Shown: positions 34,423 to 43,179, numbered from the stretch's first letter. The stretch: DNA of 64,000 nt from Arthrobacter horti (GCF_030731045.1 NZ_JAVALS010000001.1:434001-498000), one strand, 5' to 3'. Notes: a model not told the origin generated them from the sequence alone. Made by a program: numbers and translations.

Positions 34423-35424
34423 ATGCCCACTTCGCGTCAACTCCCCGGCCTGATCATCGCATTGAGCGTCGCGCTTCTGACCTGCCTCCTCGCGGTGGCC
34501 GTTCCCCAGCTGAGTGCCCTTCTGGTGGCCATGGTGGCAGGCGTGGCGGTCCGCAATCTCGGGCTGCTGAAGGGCCAGCATGATGCGGGGATGGCCTATG
34601 CGGCGCGGGTCCCGCTGCGGGCCGGCATCGTCCTTCTGGGCCTCCAGCTCTCCATCCCGATGCTCCTGTCGCTTGGCTGGGGCGTGCCTGTGCTGGCGAT
34701 GGTGGTGGTGACGGTGGGAATCATCGGCACCGTTGGTCTGGGACGGCTGCTGGGTGTGGAGCGGCGCCAGGCGCTGCTGATCGCCTGTGGCTTCTCGATC
34801 TGCGGTGCCGCCGCGGTGGCCGGGGTGGAGTCCACGGTCGAGGCTGACGAGAAGGAGACCGTGACGGCGGTGGCTCTGGTGGTGCTGTTCGGCACGCTCA
34901 TGATCCCTGTGCTTCCCATGCTCGCCGGTTTCCTGGTTATCTCCGAACACACGGCGGCGCTCTGGGCCGGGGCGTCGGTGCACGAGATCGGCCAGGTGGT
35001 GGCCATCGGAGGGATCCTCGGCGGGTCCTCCCTGGGACTGGCGGTCACCATGAAGCTGGCCCGCGTCCTCATGCTCGCCCCCGTCACGGCCATCCTCTCC
35101 CTGACCGGCGCCCGCCGGGGTGGCGAGCTGACGGCTGCGTCCGCGGAGGCCGGAACAGCCAAGCGCCCGCCCGTGGTGCCGCTCTTCCTGCTCGGGTTCC
35201 TGGCCGCCGTCGTGCTGCGCAGTGTGGTGCCGATGCCGCAGGACCTCCTTCAGCTCGCCTCTCTGCTGCAGCAGTTCCTGCTGGCCGCCGCCATGTTCGC
35301 GCTCGGCGCCGGCGTGCACGTCAAGAGCCTGCTGTCCCGTGGCGGCCGCCTGCTGGCGCTGGCTGTGGGGTCCACCGTGCTGGTGGGCGCTGTGGGCCTG
35401 GCCGGCGCTACGCTCATCGGCTGA
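34423..35424 (+). CDS. YeiH-family putative sulfate/sulfite exporter (UPF0324)
   Basis: A 333-residue membrane protein with about ten hydrophobic segments. Family landmarks are PGLIIALSVALLTCLLAV at the start, LRAGIVLLGLQLSIPMLLSLG, LIACGFSICGAAAVAGVE near residue 125, ADEKETVTAVALV and WAGASVHEIGQVVAIGG. A role in sulfur oxyanion or small acid export is assumed from family members, not shown here. It is divergent from a LysR regulator that probably controls it. Confidence 0.88.
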   Translation: MPTSRQLPGLIIALSVALLTCLLAVAVPQLSALLVAMVAGVAVRNLGLLKGQHDAGMAYAARVPLRAGIVLLGLQLSIPMLLSLGWGVPVLAMVVVTVGIIGTVGLGRLLGVERRQALLIACGFSICGAAAVAGVESTVEADEKETVTAVALVVLFGTLMIPVLPMLAGFLVISEHTAALWAGASVHEIGQVVAIGGILGGSSLGLAVTMKLARVLMLAPVTAILSLTGARRGGELTAASAEAGTAKRPPVVPLFLLGFLAAVVLRSVVPMPQDLLQLASLLQQFLLAAAMFALGAGVHVKSLLSRGGRLLALAVGSTVLVGAVGLAGATLIG

Positions 35425-35426
35425 CG

Positions 35427-35996
35427 TCAGCCACCGAGGACCTGGCGCAGATGCCGTGCGATCGCAGCGTCCGCCTCCGCCTCGGACGGCAGGGCCTCAG
35501 CCCAGAGCCCCCGCTGCAACAGTCCTTCCAGGAAGGACACCAGATCCTCCGCCGCGACGGCGGGATCCGGGGCGCCGAGATCCTCGAACAGCCGTGCTGC
35601 CGCCGGGACGGAGAAGAGGCTGTGTGCGAGAGCCCGCCGGACGTCCTGGTCGAGGCCCGGCTCGCCCAGCAACGCGGCGCGCGCCAAGGCCTGGTTCCTC
35701 CGCGGGCCGAGTAGCTCCAGCAGCTGGCCCGACACCAGCCGGGCTGCCGCGTCGTGGGCCGGCAATCCGGCTGGCCGGGGTGCGGAGAGTGCCCTGGACA
35801 GGTGCTGCCGGGAGTCCTCCGCCAGCCATGCGGCGGTGGCCATCAGGAGAGCGTGGCGAGTCCTGAAGTAGTACGAGGTGGAGCCGAGGGCCAGGCCGAG
35901 CCTTCGGTCGATCCCGTGGTGGGTCAGGCTCCGAAGGCCTCCATCGGCCAGAATCTCGATCGCGGCCCGGCAGATCAGTGTTCTGCGGTCGTCCAT
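35427..35996 (-). CDS. TetR-family regulator, divergent from zapE
   Basis: A 189-residue TetR-type regulator. The DNA-binding domain is DDRRTLICRAAIEILADGGLRSLTHHGIDRRLGLALGSTSYYFRTRHALL. The helical C-terminal ligand domain has no recognisable specificity. The start is ATG 35996; longer frames upstream run into the zapE promoter region. A CTCTA-N6-TAGAG repeat at 36008-36023 lies 11 bases before its start and 7 bases before zapE, a good place for an operator. Confidence 0.86.
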   Translation of the reverse strand: MDDRRTLICRAAIEILADGGLRSLTHHGIDRRLGLALGSTSYYFRTRHALLMATAAWLAEDSRQHLSRALSAPRPAGLPAHDAAARLVSGQLLELLGPRRNQALARAALLGEPGLDQDVRRALAHSLFSVPAAARLFEDLGAPDPAVAAEDLVSFLEGLLQRGLWAEALPSEAEADAAIARHLRQVLGG

Positions 35997-36007
35997 GACC
36001 CTCCTCC

Positions 36008-36023
36008 CTCTATAGATGTAGAG
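36008..36023. promoter_or_regulatory. Inverted repeat between TetR and zapE, candidate operator
   Basis: CTCTA-TAGATG-TAGAG, an inverted repeat with 5-base arms and a 6-base spacer in the 34-base intergenic space of two divergent genes. It also overlaps a -10-like TATAGA on the plus strand. Confidence 0.45.
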
Positions 36024-36030
36024 TACCGGC

Positions 36031-37035
36031 ATGCGGACACTGTGGACCAGGCCGGTGAAGGCGGCGCCTCGGGTGACTCTGGGGCGGTTACTGGGCGCGG
36101 CCGAGGACGACGGGATCACTCTGGACGGGCAGCAGCTGTCCATCGCCCGGGCGCTCTGCGGCTCGAACACGGAGTCCGTGTACCTGTGGGGAGGCGTCGG
36201 CCGGGGCAAGACCTGGCTCATGGATGCCTACTTCGGTTTGCTGCCCTCGGCGAGCACGCGCCGTCGTCATTTCCATGCGTTCCTGGACGATGTCCACCAC
36301 GCGCTGAATGCGCGTGCGGGCCGCTCTGCGGAGGCTCTTGACTCCCTGTCCGAGGGGCTGGATGTGCTGCTGCTGGACGAGTTCCACCTCCACGACGTGG
36401 CTGACGCCCATCTGATGAACCGCTGGTTGCCTCGGGCCCTGGAATGCGGTCTCAGGGTGCTGGCCACCTCGAACTACCCACCTGAGGCTCTGCTGCCTGA
36501 TCCGCTGTTCCAGCACGTGGCCGAACCGGTCATCGCCACACTCGCCTCACGGTTCACCGTCCTGGAACTCACCGGCGGTCCCGACTACCGCGCGGAGACG
36601 ACACAGAGGCGGAGCGATGGATGGGGTCCAGGAGCCACCACGCCGCAGGTGTTGCGGAGTATCGCGTTGCCGTTGGGCGGTGGACGGTCCCTCTCCGCGG
36701 GCGAAGGCGTTGAGGGCGAGTTGATCACGACGTTCCGCGAACTGTGCGAGGCGCCTCTCTCCGTGGCGGACTACCGCGCCGTGGCGGCCCACTATGGGAG
36801 TTGGGCCATTGGGGACGTCCCGGGCCTCGAGTCCGTGGGGCGCGAGCCATTGCAGCGCTTCGCCCTGTTGGTGGACGTCCTCTGCGATGAGCGCGTCGAC
36901 GTCTGTTTCATCTCGCAGGCTGCGCGCCCGCAGGCGGGCACGCTGGTGGCCCGGCTGAGGGACAGCGATCGTATGACGAGCAGGCTCGCCATGCTGGCGG
37001 GCAGGCCCTTCGCTTCATCTTCAGTGAATACATAG
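36031..37035 (+). CDS. zapE: ZapE-like AFG1-family ATPase (cell-division associated)
   Basis: A 334-residue P-loop ATPase. Walker A is VYLWGGVGRGKTWLMD near residue 50, followed by RRHFHAFLDDVHHAL. Walker B is DVLLLDEFHLHDVADAHLM, and LRVLATSNYPPEALLPDPLFQ (sensor 1) follows. The C-terminal half has a family-typical RFALLVDVLCDERVDVCF segment. In Gram-negatives ZapE destabilises FtsZ rings late in division; in actinobacteria the role is less clear. There is no obvious ribosome binding site before ATG 36031. Confidence 0.9.
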   Translation: MRTLWTRPVKAAPRVTLGRLLGAAEDDGITLDGQQLSIARALCGSNTESVYLWGGVGRGKTWLMDAYFGLLPSASTRRRHFHAFLDDVHHALNARAGRSAEALDSLSEGLDVLLLDEFHLHDVADAHLMNRWLPRALECGLRVLATSNYPPEALLPDPLFQHVAEPVIATLASRFTVLELTGGPDYRAETTQRRSDGWGPGATTPQVLRSIALPLGGGRSLSAGEGVEGELITTFRELCEAPLSVADYRAVAAHYGSWAIGDVPGLESVGREPLQRFALLVDVLCDERVDVCFISQAARPQAGTLVARLRDSDRMTSRLAMLAGRPFASSSVNT

Positions 37036-37055
37036 AATTCACAAGCGTTCACCGT

Positions 37056-37061
37056 TAGGCT
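37056..37061 (+). promoter_or_regulatory. -10-like element of the AAA ATPase gene
   Basis: TAGGCT ends 7 bases before ATG 37069, again a leaderless-type spacing. No Shine-Dalgarno is present. Confidence 0.4.
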
Positions 37062-37068
37062 CGCGCTC

Positions 37069-38154
37069 ATGAACAACCCCTTCCGGCCCACCGCCGGCGC
37101 CACCCCTCCCGAACTCATCGGACGGGAGGGCCTGCTGGATGAGTTCGTGTACGGGCTGCGGCTCGGCTCGGGTGCACCGGGCCTGCTGACCATCTTCACG
37201 GGTGTCCGTGGTGTGGGGAAGACGGTCATGCTCGGGGCTGCCGAGGATGCCGCGCTCGCATCCGGCTGGGCCGTGATCTCGGAGACGGCCACGCCCGGAT
37301 TCGTGGCGCGGATCGGGGAGCACATGCGCCGTCTGGCGCAGGAACTGGGGGAGGGGCGTGCGAGCCGGCGAGTGACCGCTCTGTCGGTGGCCGGTTTCGG
37401 CATCACCACCCAGCTCGCTCCCGAGGAGCAGGTCCAGTGGCGTGACCAGGCGATCGCGCTCCTGGCCCTTCTGTCGCGGCAGGGCACGGGGCTGATCCTG
37501 ACGGTGGATGAGATCCATGCCGCCAACCGGGGAGAGCTGGCGCTCCTGGCCGCCGACGTCCAGCACCTCATCCGCGAGGGCCTGCCGATCGGCCTGATGT
37601 TCGCAGGCCTTCCATCCGCCGTCTCCGACCTCCTCAACGAAGGCGTGGCGACCTTCTTGCGCCGCGCCGACCGAATCGACCTGCACGCGGCGGCGGTCGA
37701 CGACGTCGCGCGCTCTTTGCGCGAGACGCTCGCCGAGGGCGGCTGGCGGCTCACCCCGGAGCGGGCACGGCGCGCCGCCGACGCCACAGGCGGCTACCCG
37801 TTCCTGATCCAGCTGGTGGGCTACTTCCTGTGGAAGGAGGCCGAGGTGGGTGAGCTGGACGACGACGCCGTAGGACGCGCCGTGCTCGCCGCGCGCCGTC
37901 GTCATGACCGGACGGTGATCGAGGCGGCGCTCGCGTCCGTCTCGGCACGCGACCGGGAGTTCCTGGAGGCGATGGCCGAGGATGACGGGGGAGTCTCCGC
38001 CAGCGGGGACATCGGTGACCGGCTCGGCATGCGGGCCAGTGCGGTGGGGAACTACCGGACCCGGTTGATCGACGCCGGACTGGTGGAGCCGGCCGGGCAC
38101 GGGAAGCTCCGCTACGCGATCCCGGGCATGGGGGACTACTTCCGGACCCGGTGA
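37069..38154 (+). CDS. AAA ATPase with C-terminal winged-helix region, function unknown
   Basis: A 361-residue P-loop ATPase of the Orc1/Cdc6-MNS-like type. The N-terminus NPFRPTAGATPPELIGREGLLDEF is followed by Walker A FTGVRGVGKTVML near residue 45 and Walker B LILTVDEIHAANRGELALL near residue 143. The lid has a GGYPFLIQLVGYFLWKEAE motif. The C-terminal about 80 residues (ASVSARDREFLEAMAEDDGG, then GMRASAVGNYRTRLIDAGLVEPAG) look like a winged helix with DNA-binding potential. Relatives occur in many actinobacteria without known function. It lies 33 bases after zapE. Confidence 0.82.
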   Translation: MNNPFRPTAGATPPELIGREGLLDEFVYGLRLGSGAPGLLTIFTGVRGVGKTVMLGAAEDAALASGWAVISETATPGFVARIGEHMRRLAQELGEGRASRRVTALSVAGFGITTQLAPEEQVQWRDQAIALLALLSRQGTGLILTVDEIHAANRGELALLAADVQHLIREGLPIGLMFAGLPSAVSDLLNEGVATFLRRADRIDLHAAAVDDVARSLRETLAEGGWRLTPERARRAADATGGYPFLIQLVGYFLWKEAEVGELDDDAVGRAVLAARRRHDRTVIEAALASVSARDREFLEAMAEDDGGVSASGDIGDRLGMRASAVGNYRTRLIDAGLVEPAGHGKLRYAIPGMGDYFRTR

Positions 38155-38164
38155 CCCGGCCGGT

Positions 38165-39043
38165 TCAGCGCAGGACCCGGGCCGCCTCGTGCCGCAAGGC
38201 CGCTGCGACGGTGCTCAGGGCCGTGGACGCGACGGACCACTGCTGCCAGTGCAGTTCCACGTCCACGGGATGGCGCCGGTCCAGGACCACCAGGCGGCCG
38301 GCGGCAAGCCCGTCCTCCGCCTGGATGTCCGGGAGCATGGACCAGCCAAGGCCCAGCTCGGTGGCCTTGACGAACTCCGCGCTGGACGGGATGTGGGTGC
38401 ACGGTGGTTCCGGTCTGCCGTCAGGAAACCAGGCGTCCAGGAACCGGTGCTGCATGGTGTCCTTGCGGTTGAAGTTGAGCATCGGGGCCCAGGCGAGGGA
38501 GTCGGCTGTGAGCCCGTCCGGGAATCAGCGGTCACGGAACGCCGGGCTCGCCATGGCGTGATAGCGCATGACGCCGAGCGGAGTGACCCGGCACCCGGGC
38601 ACTGGGCTGGTGTCGGAGGTGATGGCGGCCATGGCCACGCCTTCGCGGAGCCAGGAGGTGGTGTGGTCCTGGTCGTCCACCAGGAGATCGAAGCTGACCT
38701 CATGCACCTGTGCGAGCGCGGGCAGGACCCAGGTGGCGAGCGAGTCCGCATTGACCACCAGGGGAACCCGGGCGCCGCTCGATGCTTCCAGACCGAGCTC
38801 CACTGAGGTCTCCTGCTCCAGCAGCGCGATCTGGCGGGCCAGGCGCAGGACGGTGCGCCCCGGCGCGGTGGGCGCGGCGGGTTTGGTGCGCAGGAGCAGG
38901 ACCATGCCGAGCTGCTGCTCGAGAGCCTTGATCCGCTGGCTGACGGCGGAGGGGGTCACGTGGAGCGCCGCTGCGGCCGCATCGAAGGTGCCATGTTCGA
39001 CGACGGCGCTCAGCGCGCGCAGTTGCTCCGGGTGGGCGATCAC
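38165..39043 (-). pseudogene. ArgP/LysG-type LysR regulator interrupted by an in-frame TGA
   Basis: The frame from ATG 39043 starts MIAHPEQLRALSAVVEHGTF and has a complete LysR helix-turn-helix (AAAALHVTPSAVSQRIKALEQ). It reads through ACRVTPLGVMRYHAMASPAFRDR and then meets TGA at 38525-38527. The same frame continues without a shift as FPDGLTADSLAWAPMLNFNRKD to 38165 and contains the rest of the effector domain. Homologues usually have Trp here (RWFPDG), so a TGG to TGA change is the simple explanation. The 172-residue product would lack half of the effector domain. It is divergent from lysE, the usual ArgP/LysG target. Confidence 0.85.
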
Positions 39044-39087
39044 CTTAGCAAGTCTAATGGTGCTTCAGAATGTATAGCTTCCCTTAG

Positions 39088-39732
39088 ATGGAGCGCCTGG
39101 ATAGCGTTTCATCCGTGATTCTCAGTGTTCTTCCCATCTTCCTCGCCGGCCTGGGTGCCGGACTGTCCCTCATCATCGCCATCGGCGCCCAGAACGCGTT
39201 CGTCCTGCGGCAGGGGCTGGCGCGAGAACACGTGGCACCGGTGGTGCTGCTGTGCATGGCGAGCGATGCAGTGCTGATCTTGGCGGGGATCAGCGGCATC
39301 GGGGTGGCGATCAATGCGGCGCCCTGGATTCTTCAGGTGGCCAAATGGGCCGGTGCGGCATTCCTTCTGGTGTACGCGTTCATGGCGGCGCGGCGGGTCA
39401 TGAGCAAGGACGCGCTGGTGTCTGCTGAGGGTTCCTCCGGTGCGGGGCTCTGGGCGACACTGGCCACGGTTGCGGCCCTCACCTGGCTCAACCCTCACGT
39501 GTACCTGGACACGGTCCTGCTGCTCGGTTCACTTGGGGCCGCGCATGGCGACGGGCGGTGGGCGTTCGGCGCAGGGGCTGCGCTCGGGAGCGTCCTGTGG
39601 TTCAGCCTGCTGGGATTCGGGGCACGTTTTTTGGCGCCGGTCTTCGCCAGGCCGTGGGCGTGGCGCCTGCTGGACGGTGCGATCGCCGTGACGATGGTCC
39701 TCATCGCCGCCCAGCTGGTGCTGAGCACCTGA
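39088..39732 (+). CDS. LysE-family amino acid exporter
   Basis: A 214-residue, six-span membrane protein of the LysE/ArgO type, which exports basic amino acids. The N-terminal AGLGAGLSLIIAIGAQNAFVLRQGL signature is present, followed by ASDAVLILAGISGIG and the conserved TWLNPHVYLDTVLLLG. TATAGC (39073-39078) ends 9 bases before ATG 39088; GTG 39115 is an alternative start. The divergent LysG/ArgP regulator is interrupted, so induction may be lost. Confidence 0.9.
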   Translation: MERLDSVSSVILSVLPIFLAGLGAGLSLIIAIGAQNAFVLRQGLAREHVAPVVLLCMASDAVLILAGISGIGVAINAAPWILQVAKWAGAAFLLVYAFMAARRVMSKDALVSAEGSSGAGLWATLATVAALTWLNPHVYLDTVLLLGSLGAAHGDGRWAFGAGAALGSVLWFSLLGFGARFLAPVFARPWAWRLLDGAIAVTMVLIAAQLVLST

Positions 39733-39859
39733 ACGGCGGGGCGATGTCAGGTGTGCACGAACTCCACGTGATGGATGCCGGCACGCGGTGGAGTCTACCC
39801 ACGGTGTCCCTGGCGGTCCTCACCGGCGATCCACACCGCTGAGGACCACCAGGTCCTCA

Positions 39860-40186
39860 TCAGGCTCCCTGCGTCAGATCCGCCACGGCGAAGCTCCACA
39901 GCTCAGCACCGGTGCCGACGGGGCGTTGGCGCGGTGCGTCGTCGCCCTCGGGCTTCCGGTGGCCGTGCCCGAAGGAGGCGGAGGCCTTCCAGGCTTCGAA
40001 GCTCTCTTCGTCGGCCCAGCGGGTGATGACCAGCCAGACGTTCCGGCCGTCGGTCGGCTGCAGGAGCTCGAAACCTTCGAAGCCGGGCTGGCCATCCACC
40101 GCGCCTGCGCGGGCGGCGAAGCGCTTGGCGAGTTCGTCGCCGGAGTCGGCGGGAACGGTGATGGCGTTGATCTTGATGACACTCAT
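39860..40186 (-). CDS. MhuD-like antibiotic-biosynthesis-monooxygenase-fold heme oxygenase
   Basis: A 108-residue ferredoxin-like protein. From memory it aligns nearly end to end with Mycobacterium tuberculosis MhuD, a non-canonical heme-degrading enzyme. The catalytic Asn7 (KINAI) and Trp66 (EAWKAS) are at the same positions. Histidines at 74 and 76 flank the position of MhuD His75, the heme ligand. Further matches are PGFEGFELLQP and TGAELWSF. It probably frees iron from heme as a dimer. ATG 40186 has no strong ribosome binding site. Confidence 0.8.
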   Translation of the reverse strand: MSVIKINAITVPADSGDELAKRFAARAGAVDGQPGFEGFELLQPTDGRNVWLVITRWADEESFEAWKASASFGHGHRKPEGDDAPRQRPVGTGAELWSFAVADLTQGA

Positions 40187-40370
40187 GACCCCTATTCTCA
40201 CCCCTCAGATCATTGCTCCAGGTCAGCAGTGTGTTTCCTGACCGTTAACCGGATGGTTGCGCGGAGGCCGCCATGAGTTGGGTCCGGAGGAACCACATCT
40301 GGGTACCGTCACCGCTTGGCATCATCACACCGCACCGGGGACGCCACCCCACCACCGAGAGGCACTTCCT
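40187..40370. other. Intergenic region between the MhuD-like gene and alkaline phosphatase
   Basis: This 184-base region holds the two divergent promoters. A CCGTTAACCGG block at 40242-40252 is the only conspicuous palindromic element. A GAGAGG Shine-Dalgarno lies before ATG 40371. No convincing PHO box was identified. Confidence 0.4.
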
Positions 40371-42338
40371 ATGAGCAATGACCGTCCGGAATCGAATGGA
40401 CTCTCCCGCCGCAATCTGTTCCGCGCCACCGGCGGGTCCGCGGCCGCCGTCGCGATTGTCGGCCTGGGTGAAGGCGCGGCGCAGGCCACAGCCACGCAAA
40501 CCGCCAACGTCGCCGGGCTGAAGGCCGTGGGCCCGCACGCCTTCACCGCCCGAACGGTCGGAGCGGAGATCCGCGGCGCGGTCTCCGGCCCCATCCGCAT
40601 CCTCCCGCTGAACCGCGCCAAGTTCCTGGCGGGTGCCCGCTTCGACCTTCGGGTCGAAGCGTCCCGAGTGGACCCGGCCACCGCCCGCATTGAGATCTCC
40701 GTCTCCGGTCCCAAGGGCCCCGCCGCCATTCTCGCCGGCGAGCCGGTCCGGACGAGCAACGCCGCGGACAGTCTTGAGGTCACCTACCGGCAGCTGTCCT
40801 ACCCGTACGACGGCGACTTCACCGTCCGCGTGCGCGTCACCTCTGGCGGGAACACCACGGAGTTCTCCGTCCAGCATGAGGTGGTGCTCGCGAAGACCCA
40901 GGGACGCAAGGCGCGCAACGTCATCTTCTTCCTGGGCGATGGCATGGGCCAGGGCGCCATCACCGGCGCCCGCATCCTGTCCAAGGGCATCACGGAAGGC
41001 AAGTACAACGGCCTGCTGGAGATGGACCAGATGGAGGCGCGCGGCATCATCAGCACCTCCGGCTCGGACTCGATCGCCACGGACTCCGCCAACTCCATGC
41101 ACGCTTACATGACCGGTCACAAGTCAGCCGTGAACGCACTGGGTGTCTACGAGTCCAACGCCACGGACGTCAACAAGCACCCCCGCGTGGAGACCATGGC
41201 GGAGCTGCTCAAGCGCAGCAAGGACATGGCGATCGGGGTCGTGACCACCGCGGAGATCCAGGACGCAACCCCGGCGGCCGTCATGGCCCACACCCGCCGC
41301 CGCAGCGAGTACATCGAGATCATGGACCAGATCCTGGACCCCGTCCGCACCCCGGACGTCCTCATGGGCGGCGGCATGGCCTACCTGATCCCGCAGAGCC
41401 AGAAGGGTTCCAAGCGCAAGGACGAGCGGAACCTGATCAACGAGTTCCGCACCAAGGGTTTCGCCGTGGCCACCAACGCCACCGAACTCCAGCAGGCCGT
41501 GAAGGGACGAGCACCGGAGAAGCTCCTGGGCCAGTTCCAGATGAGCCACCTGAACGTGTACCTGGACCGCGCCGTCCTGAAGGACCCGAAGGTCCTGGGT
41601 GACTGGAAGGACCAGCCCAAGCTCACGGACATGACGGCCGCGGCGCTGAAGGTCCTGTCGAAGAAGCCCAACGGCTTCTTCCTCATGGTGGAGGGCGCCT
41701 CGATCGACAAGCAGGAACACCCCATGGACGGCCCCCGGGCCCTCTATGACACCATCGAGTTCGACCAGGCTATCGGTCTGGCGAAGAAGTGGGCCGCCGA
41801 GAACGGCGAGGAGACCCTGATCGTGGTCTGCGCGGACCACAACCACTCCATGAGCATCGTCGGCACACACGACCGTCGCAAGGACCAGGACCGTCCCGCC
41901 AACGGCGTGTACGGCGAGGCCGGCTTCCCCACATACACGGACGGCAATGGAGACGGCTTTCCGGACGACCCCAACCCGGAAATCGGCCTCTTCTTCGGCT
42001 GGAACAACCACCCGGACCACACGGACCACTTCCTGCCGAACCCGGTCCCGGTGCAGCCGTCCCTCCTGGACGCCTCCGGCAAGGCCGTTCCCAACCCGGC
42101 CCATCAGCCGGGCGGTGAGTTGCAGCAGGGCAACCTGCCATACACGGAGACCAACTGCGTGCACTGCGTGGATGACGTCGCCCTCGTGGCATCCGGCCCC
42201 GGCTCGGCGGACTTCAATCGCTTCCACGACAACACCGAGGTGTTCTTCAGCGTGGTCAACGCCCTCGGCCTGAAGGTTCCCACCGCCCGCCAGGGCGGCA
42301 AGGCGCAGGACAGCCAGGCGGGCAACGCACAGAAGTGA
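40371..42338 (+). CDS. Alkaline phosphatase, Tat-exported
   Basis: A 655-residue secreted phosphatase. The twin-arginine signal LSRRNLFRATGGSAAAVAIVG ends near an AQA site at about residue 40. A beta-sandwich region (residues about 45-175) precedes the alkaline phosphatase domain. That domain has NVIFFLGDGMGQGAITGARI (metal Asp), SDSIATDSANSMHAYMTGHK (nucleophile Ser region), EGASIDKQEHPMD and VVCADHNHS (metal ligands). It hydrolyses phosphate monoesters outside the cell using Zn/Mg. An in-frame extension to 40257 is possible but would bury the signal peptide. Confidence 0.93.
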   Translation: MSNDRPESNGLSRRNLFRATGGSAAAVAIVGLGEGAAQATATQTANVAGLKAVGPHAFTARTVGAEIRGAVSGPIRILPLNRAKFLAGARFDLRVEASRVDPATARIEISVSGPKGPAAILAGEPVRTSNAADSLEVTYRQLSYPYDGDFTVRVRVTSGGNTTEFSVQHEVVLAKTQGRKARNVIFFLGDGMGQGAITGARILSKGITEGKYNGLLEMDQMEARGIISTSGSDSIATDSANSMHAYMTGHKSAVNALGVYESNATDVNKHPRVETMAELLKRSKDMAIGVVTTAEIQDATPAAVMAHTRRRSEYIEIMDQILDPVRTPDVLMGGGMAYLIPQSQKGSKRKDERNLINEFRTKGFAVATNATELQQAVKGRAPEKLLGQFQMSHLNVYLDRAVLKDPKVLGDWKDQPKLTDMTAAALKVLSKKPNGFFLMVEGASIDKQEHPMDGPRALYDTIEFDQAIGLAKKWAAENGEETLIVVCADHNHSMSIVGTHDRRKDQDRPANGVYGEAGFPTYTDGNGDGFPDDPNPEIGLFFGWNNHPDHTDHFLPNPVPVQPSLLDASGKAVPNPAHQPGGELQQGNLPYTETNCVHCVDDVALVASGPGSADFNRFHDNTEVFFSVVNALGLKVPTARQGGKAQDSQAGNAQK

Positions 42339-42342
42339 CACC

Positions 42343-42377
42343 CAGTGGGTGGCCGGGTGATCCCCAGCCACCCACTG
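42343..42377. terminator. Terminator between alkaline phosphatase and apbE
   Basis: A perfect 11-bp inverted repeat (CAGTGGGTGGC / GCCACCCACTG) with a 13-base loop lies between convergent genes. No T-run is present. Confidence 0.7.
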
Positions 42378-42402
42378 CCGTGCCCGGCGCCCTCCCGGCG
42401 TC

Positions 42403-43179
42403 CTATGCGGACGTGGGGAGGGCGCCGTCGTGCGTGGGCTTCACCTGCAGCTGAAGGCGCAGCCGCGGCGTGGTGAGCAGTTCACCCGTGACGGTCACGC
42501 ACAGCGCATCGATGTCCCAGCGCGAGCAGGCCGCCTCGAGCGTGCGGTGGCCGCCCGCCATGATCGCGGTGGCCAGGACGTCCGCGGTGACGATATCCGG
42601 TGCCAGCACCGACACCTGGCTGAACGGCGTGCGGCCGGAAGCACTCCAGATGTGACTCCCGCGCTCGGACACTCCCGAGGTCGCCAGGGCTCGTTGCCCG
42701 GGCAGCAGCTCGATACCCGCGAGGACCTTGGAGCGGTCCTCCGGATCCACGATGCCCACCTTCCACGGGGCTCCGTAGTTGTGGCCGCCCACCAGGACAT
42801 CACCGCCGGCGTTCAGCAGCCAGTCGTGAAGACCTGTCTGCTTCAGGATGTTCCCTGCTCCTTCGATCGCCTCCGCTTTCACGATTCCGGCGAGATCCAG
42901 GATGCCGTCCGGGCTCCGCACGCTGAAGGCACCCGCCGTGGCCTCTTCCCATCCGAGTGCGCGGTGGAGGGTGGCCCGGAACTCGGGCCCTGCGGTGAGG
43001 GAGCTCAGATCTCCCCGGGCCACGCGGCTCAGCTCGGAGTCGGCGCGGTAAGAGCTGAAGCGTGCGTCGCGGGAGGTGAACTCCTCCCGGACGGCGCGTT
43101 CCAGGGACGCGGGAAGCTCCGGTCCCGGCCGCAGAACGCTGATCACGGTGCCCATCGAGGTGAACACGAGACGTGCCAT
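42403..43179 (-). CDS. apbE: FAD:protein FMN transferase (ApbE)
   Basis: A 258-residue flavin transferase. It links FMN covalently to a Ser/Thr of target proteins. Landmarks are the N-terminal MGTVISV, DSELSRV, DLAGIVKAEAIEGAGNIL (family (D/G)xGG(I/V)xKG-like region, here GIVKAEA), LLNAGGDVLVGG and the late DIVTADVLATAIMAGG, which binds Mg and flavin. It follows the FMN-binding protein gene by 6 bases, and that protein carries a SGAT acceptor motif. No lipoprotein signal is present, so its side of the membrane is uncertain. Confidence 0.9.
   Translation of the reverse strand: MARLVFTSMGTVISVLRPGPELPASLERAVREEFTSRDARFSSYRADSELSRVARGDLSSLTAGPEFRATLHRALGWEEATAGAFSVRSPDGILDLAGIVKAEAIEGAGNILKQTGLHDWLLNAGGDVLVGGHNYGAPWKVGIVDPEDRSKVLAGIELLPGQRALATSGVSERGSHIWSASGRTPFSQVSVLAPDIVTADVLATAIMAGGHRTLEAACSRWDIDALCVTVTGELLTTPRLRLQLQVKPTHDGALPTSA

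Noticed and set aside
38525..38527. TGA in the LysR gene as a selenocysteine codon
   Set aside because: No selenocysteine insertion element was noticed, LysR regulators are not selenoproteins, and a Trp is expected at this place.
39744..39842. 32-codon frame after lysE (MSGVHELHVMDAG...)
   Set aside because: Too short, no ribosome binding site and no recognisable similarity; probably chance.
40257..40370. N-terminal extension of alkaline phosphatase
   Set aside because: The frame is open to 40257, but the Shine-Dalgarno and the twin-arginine signal both fit ATG 40371.
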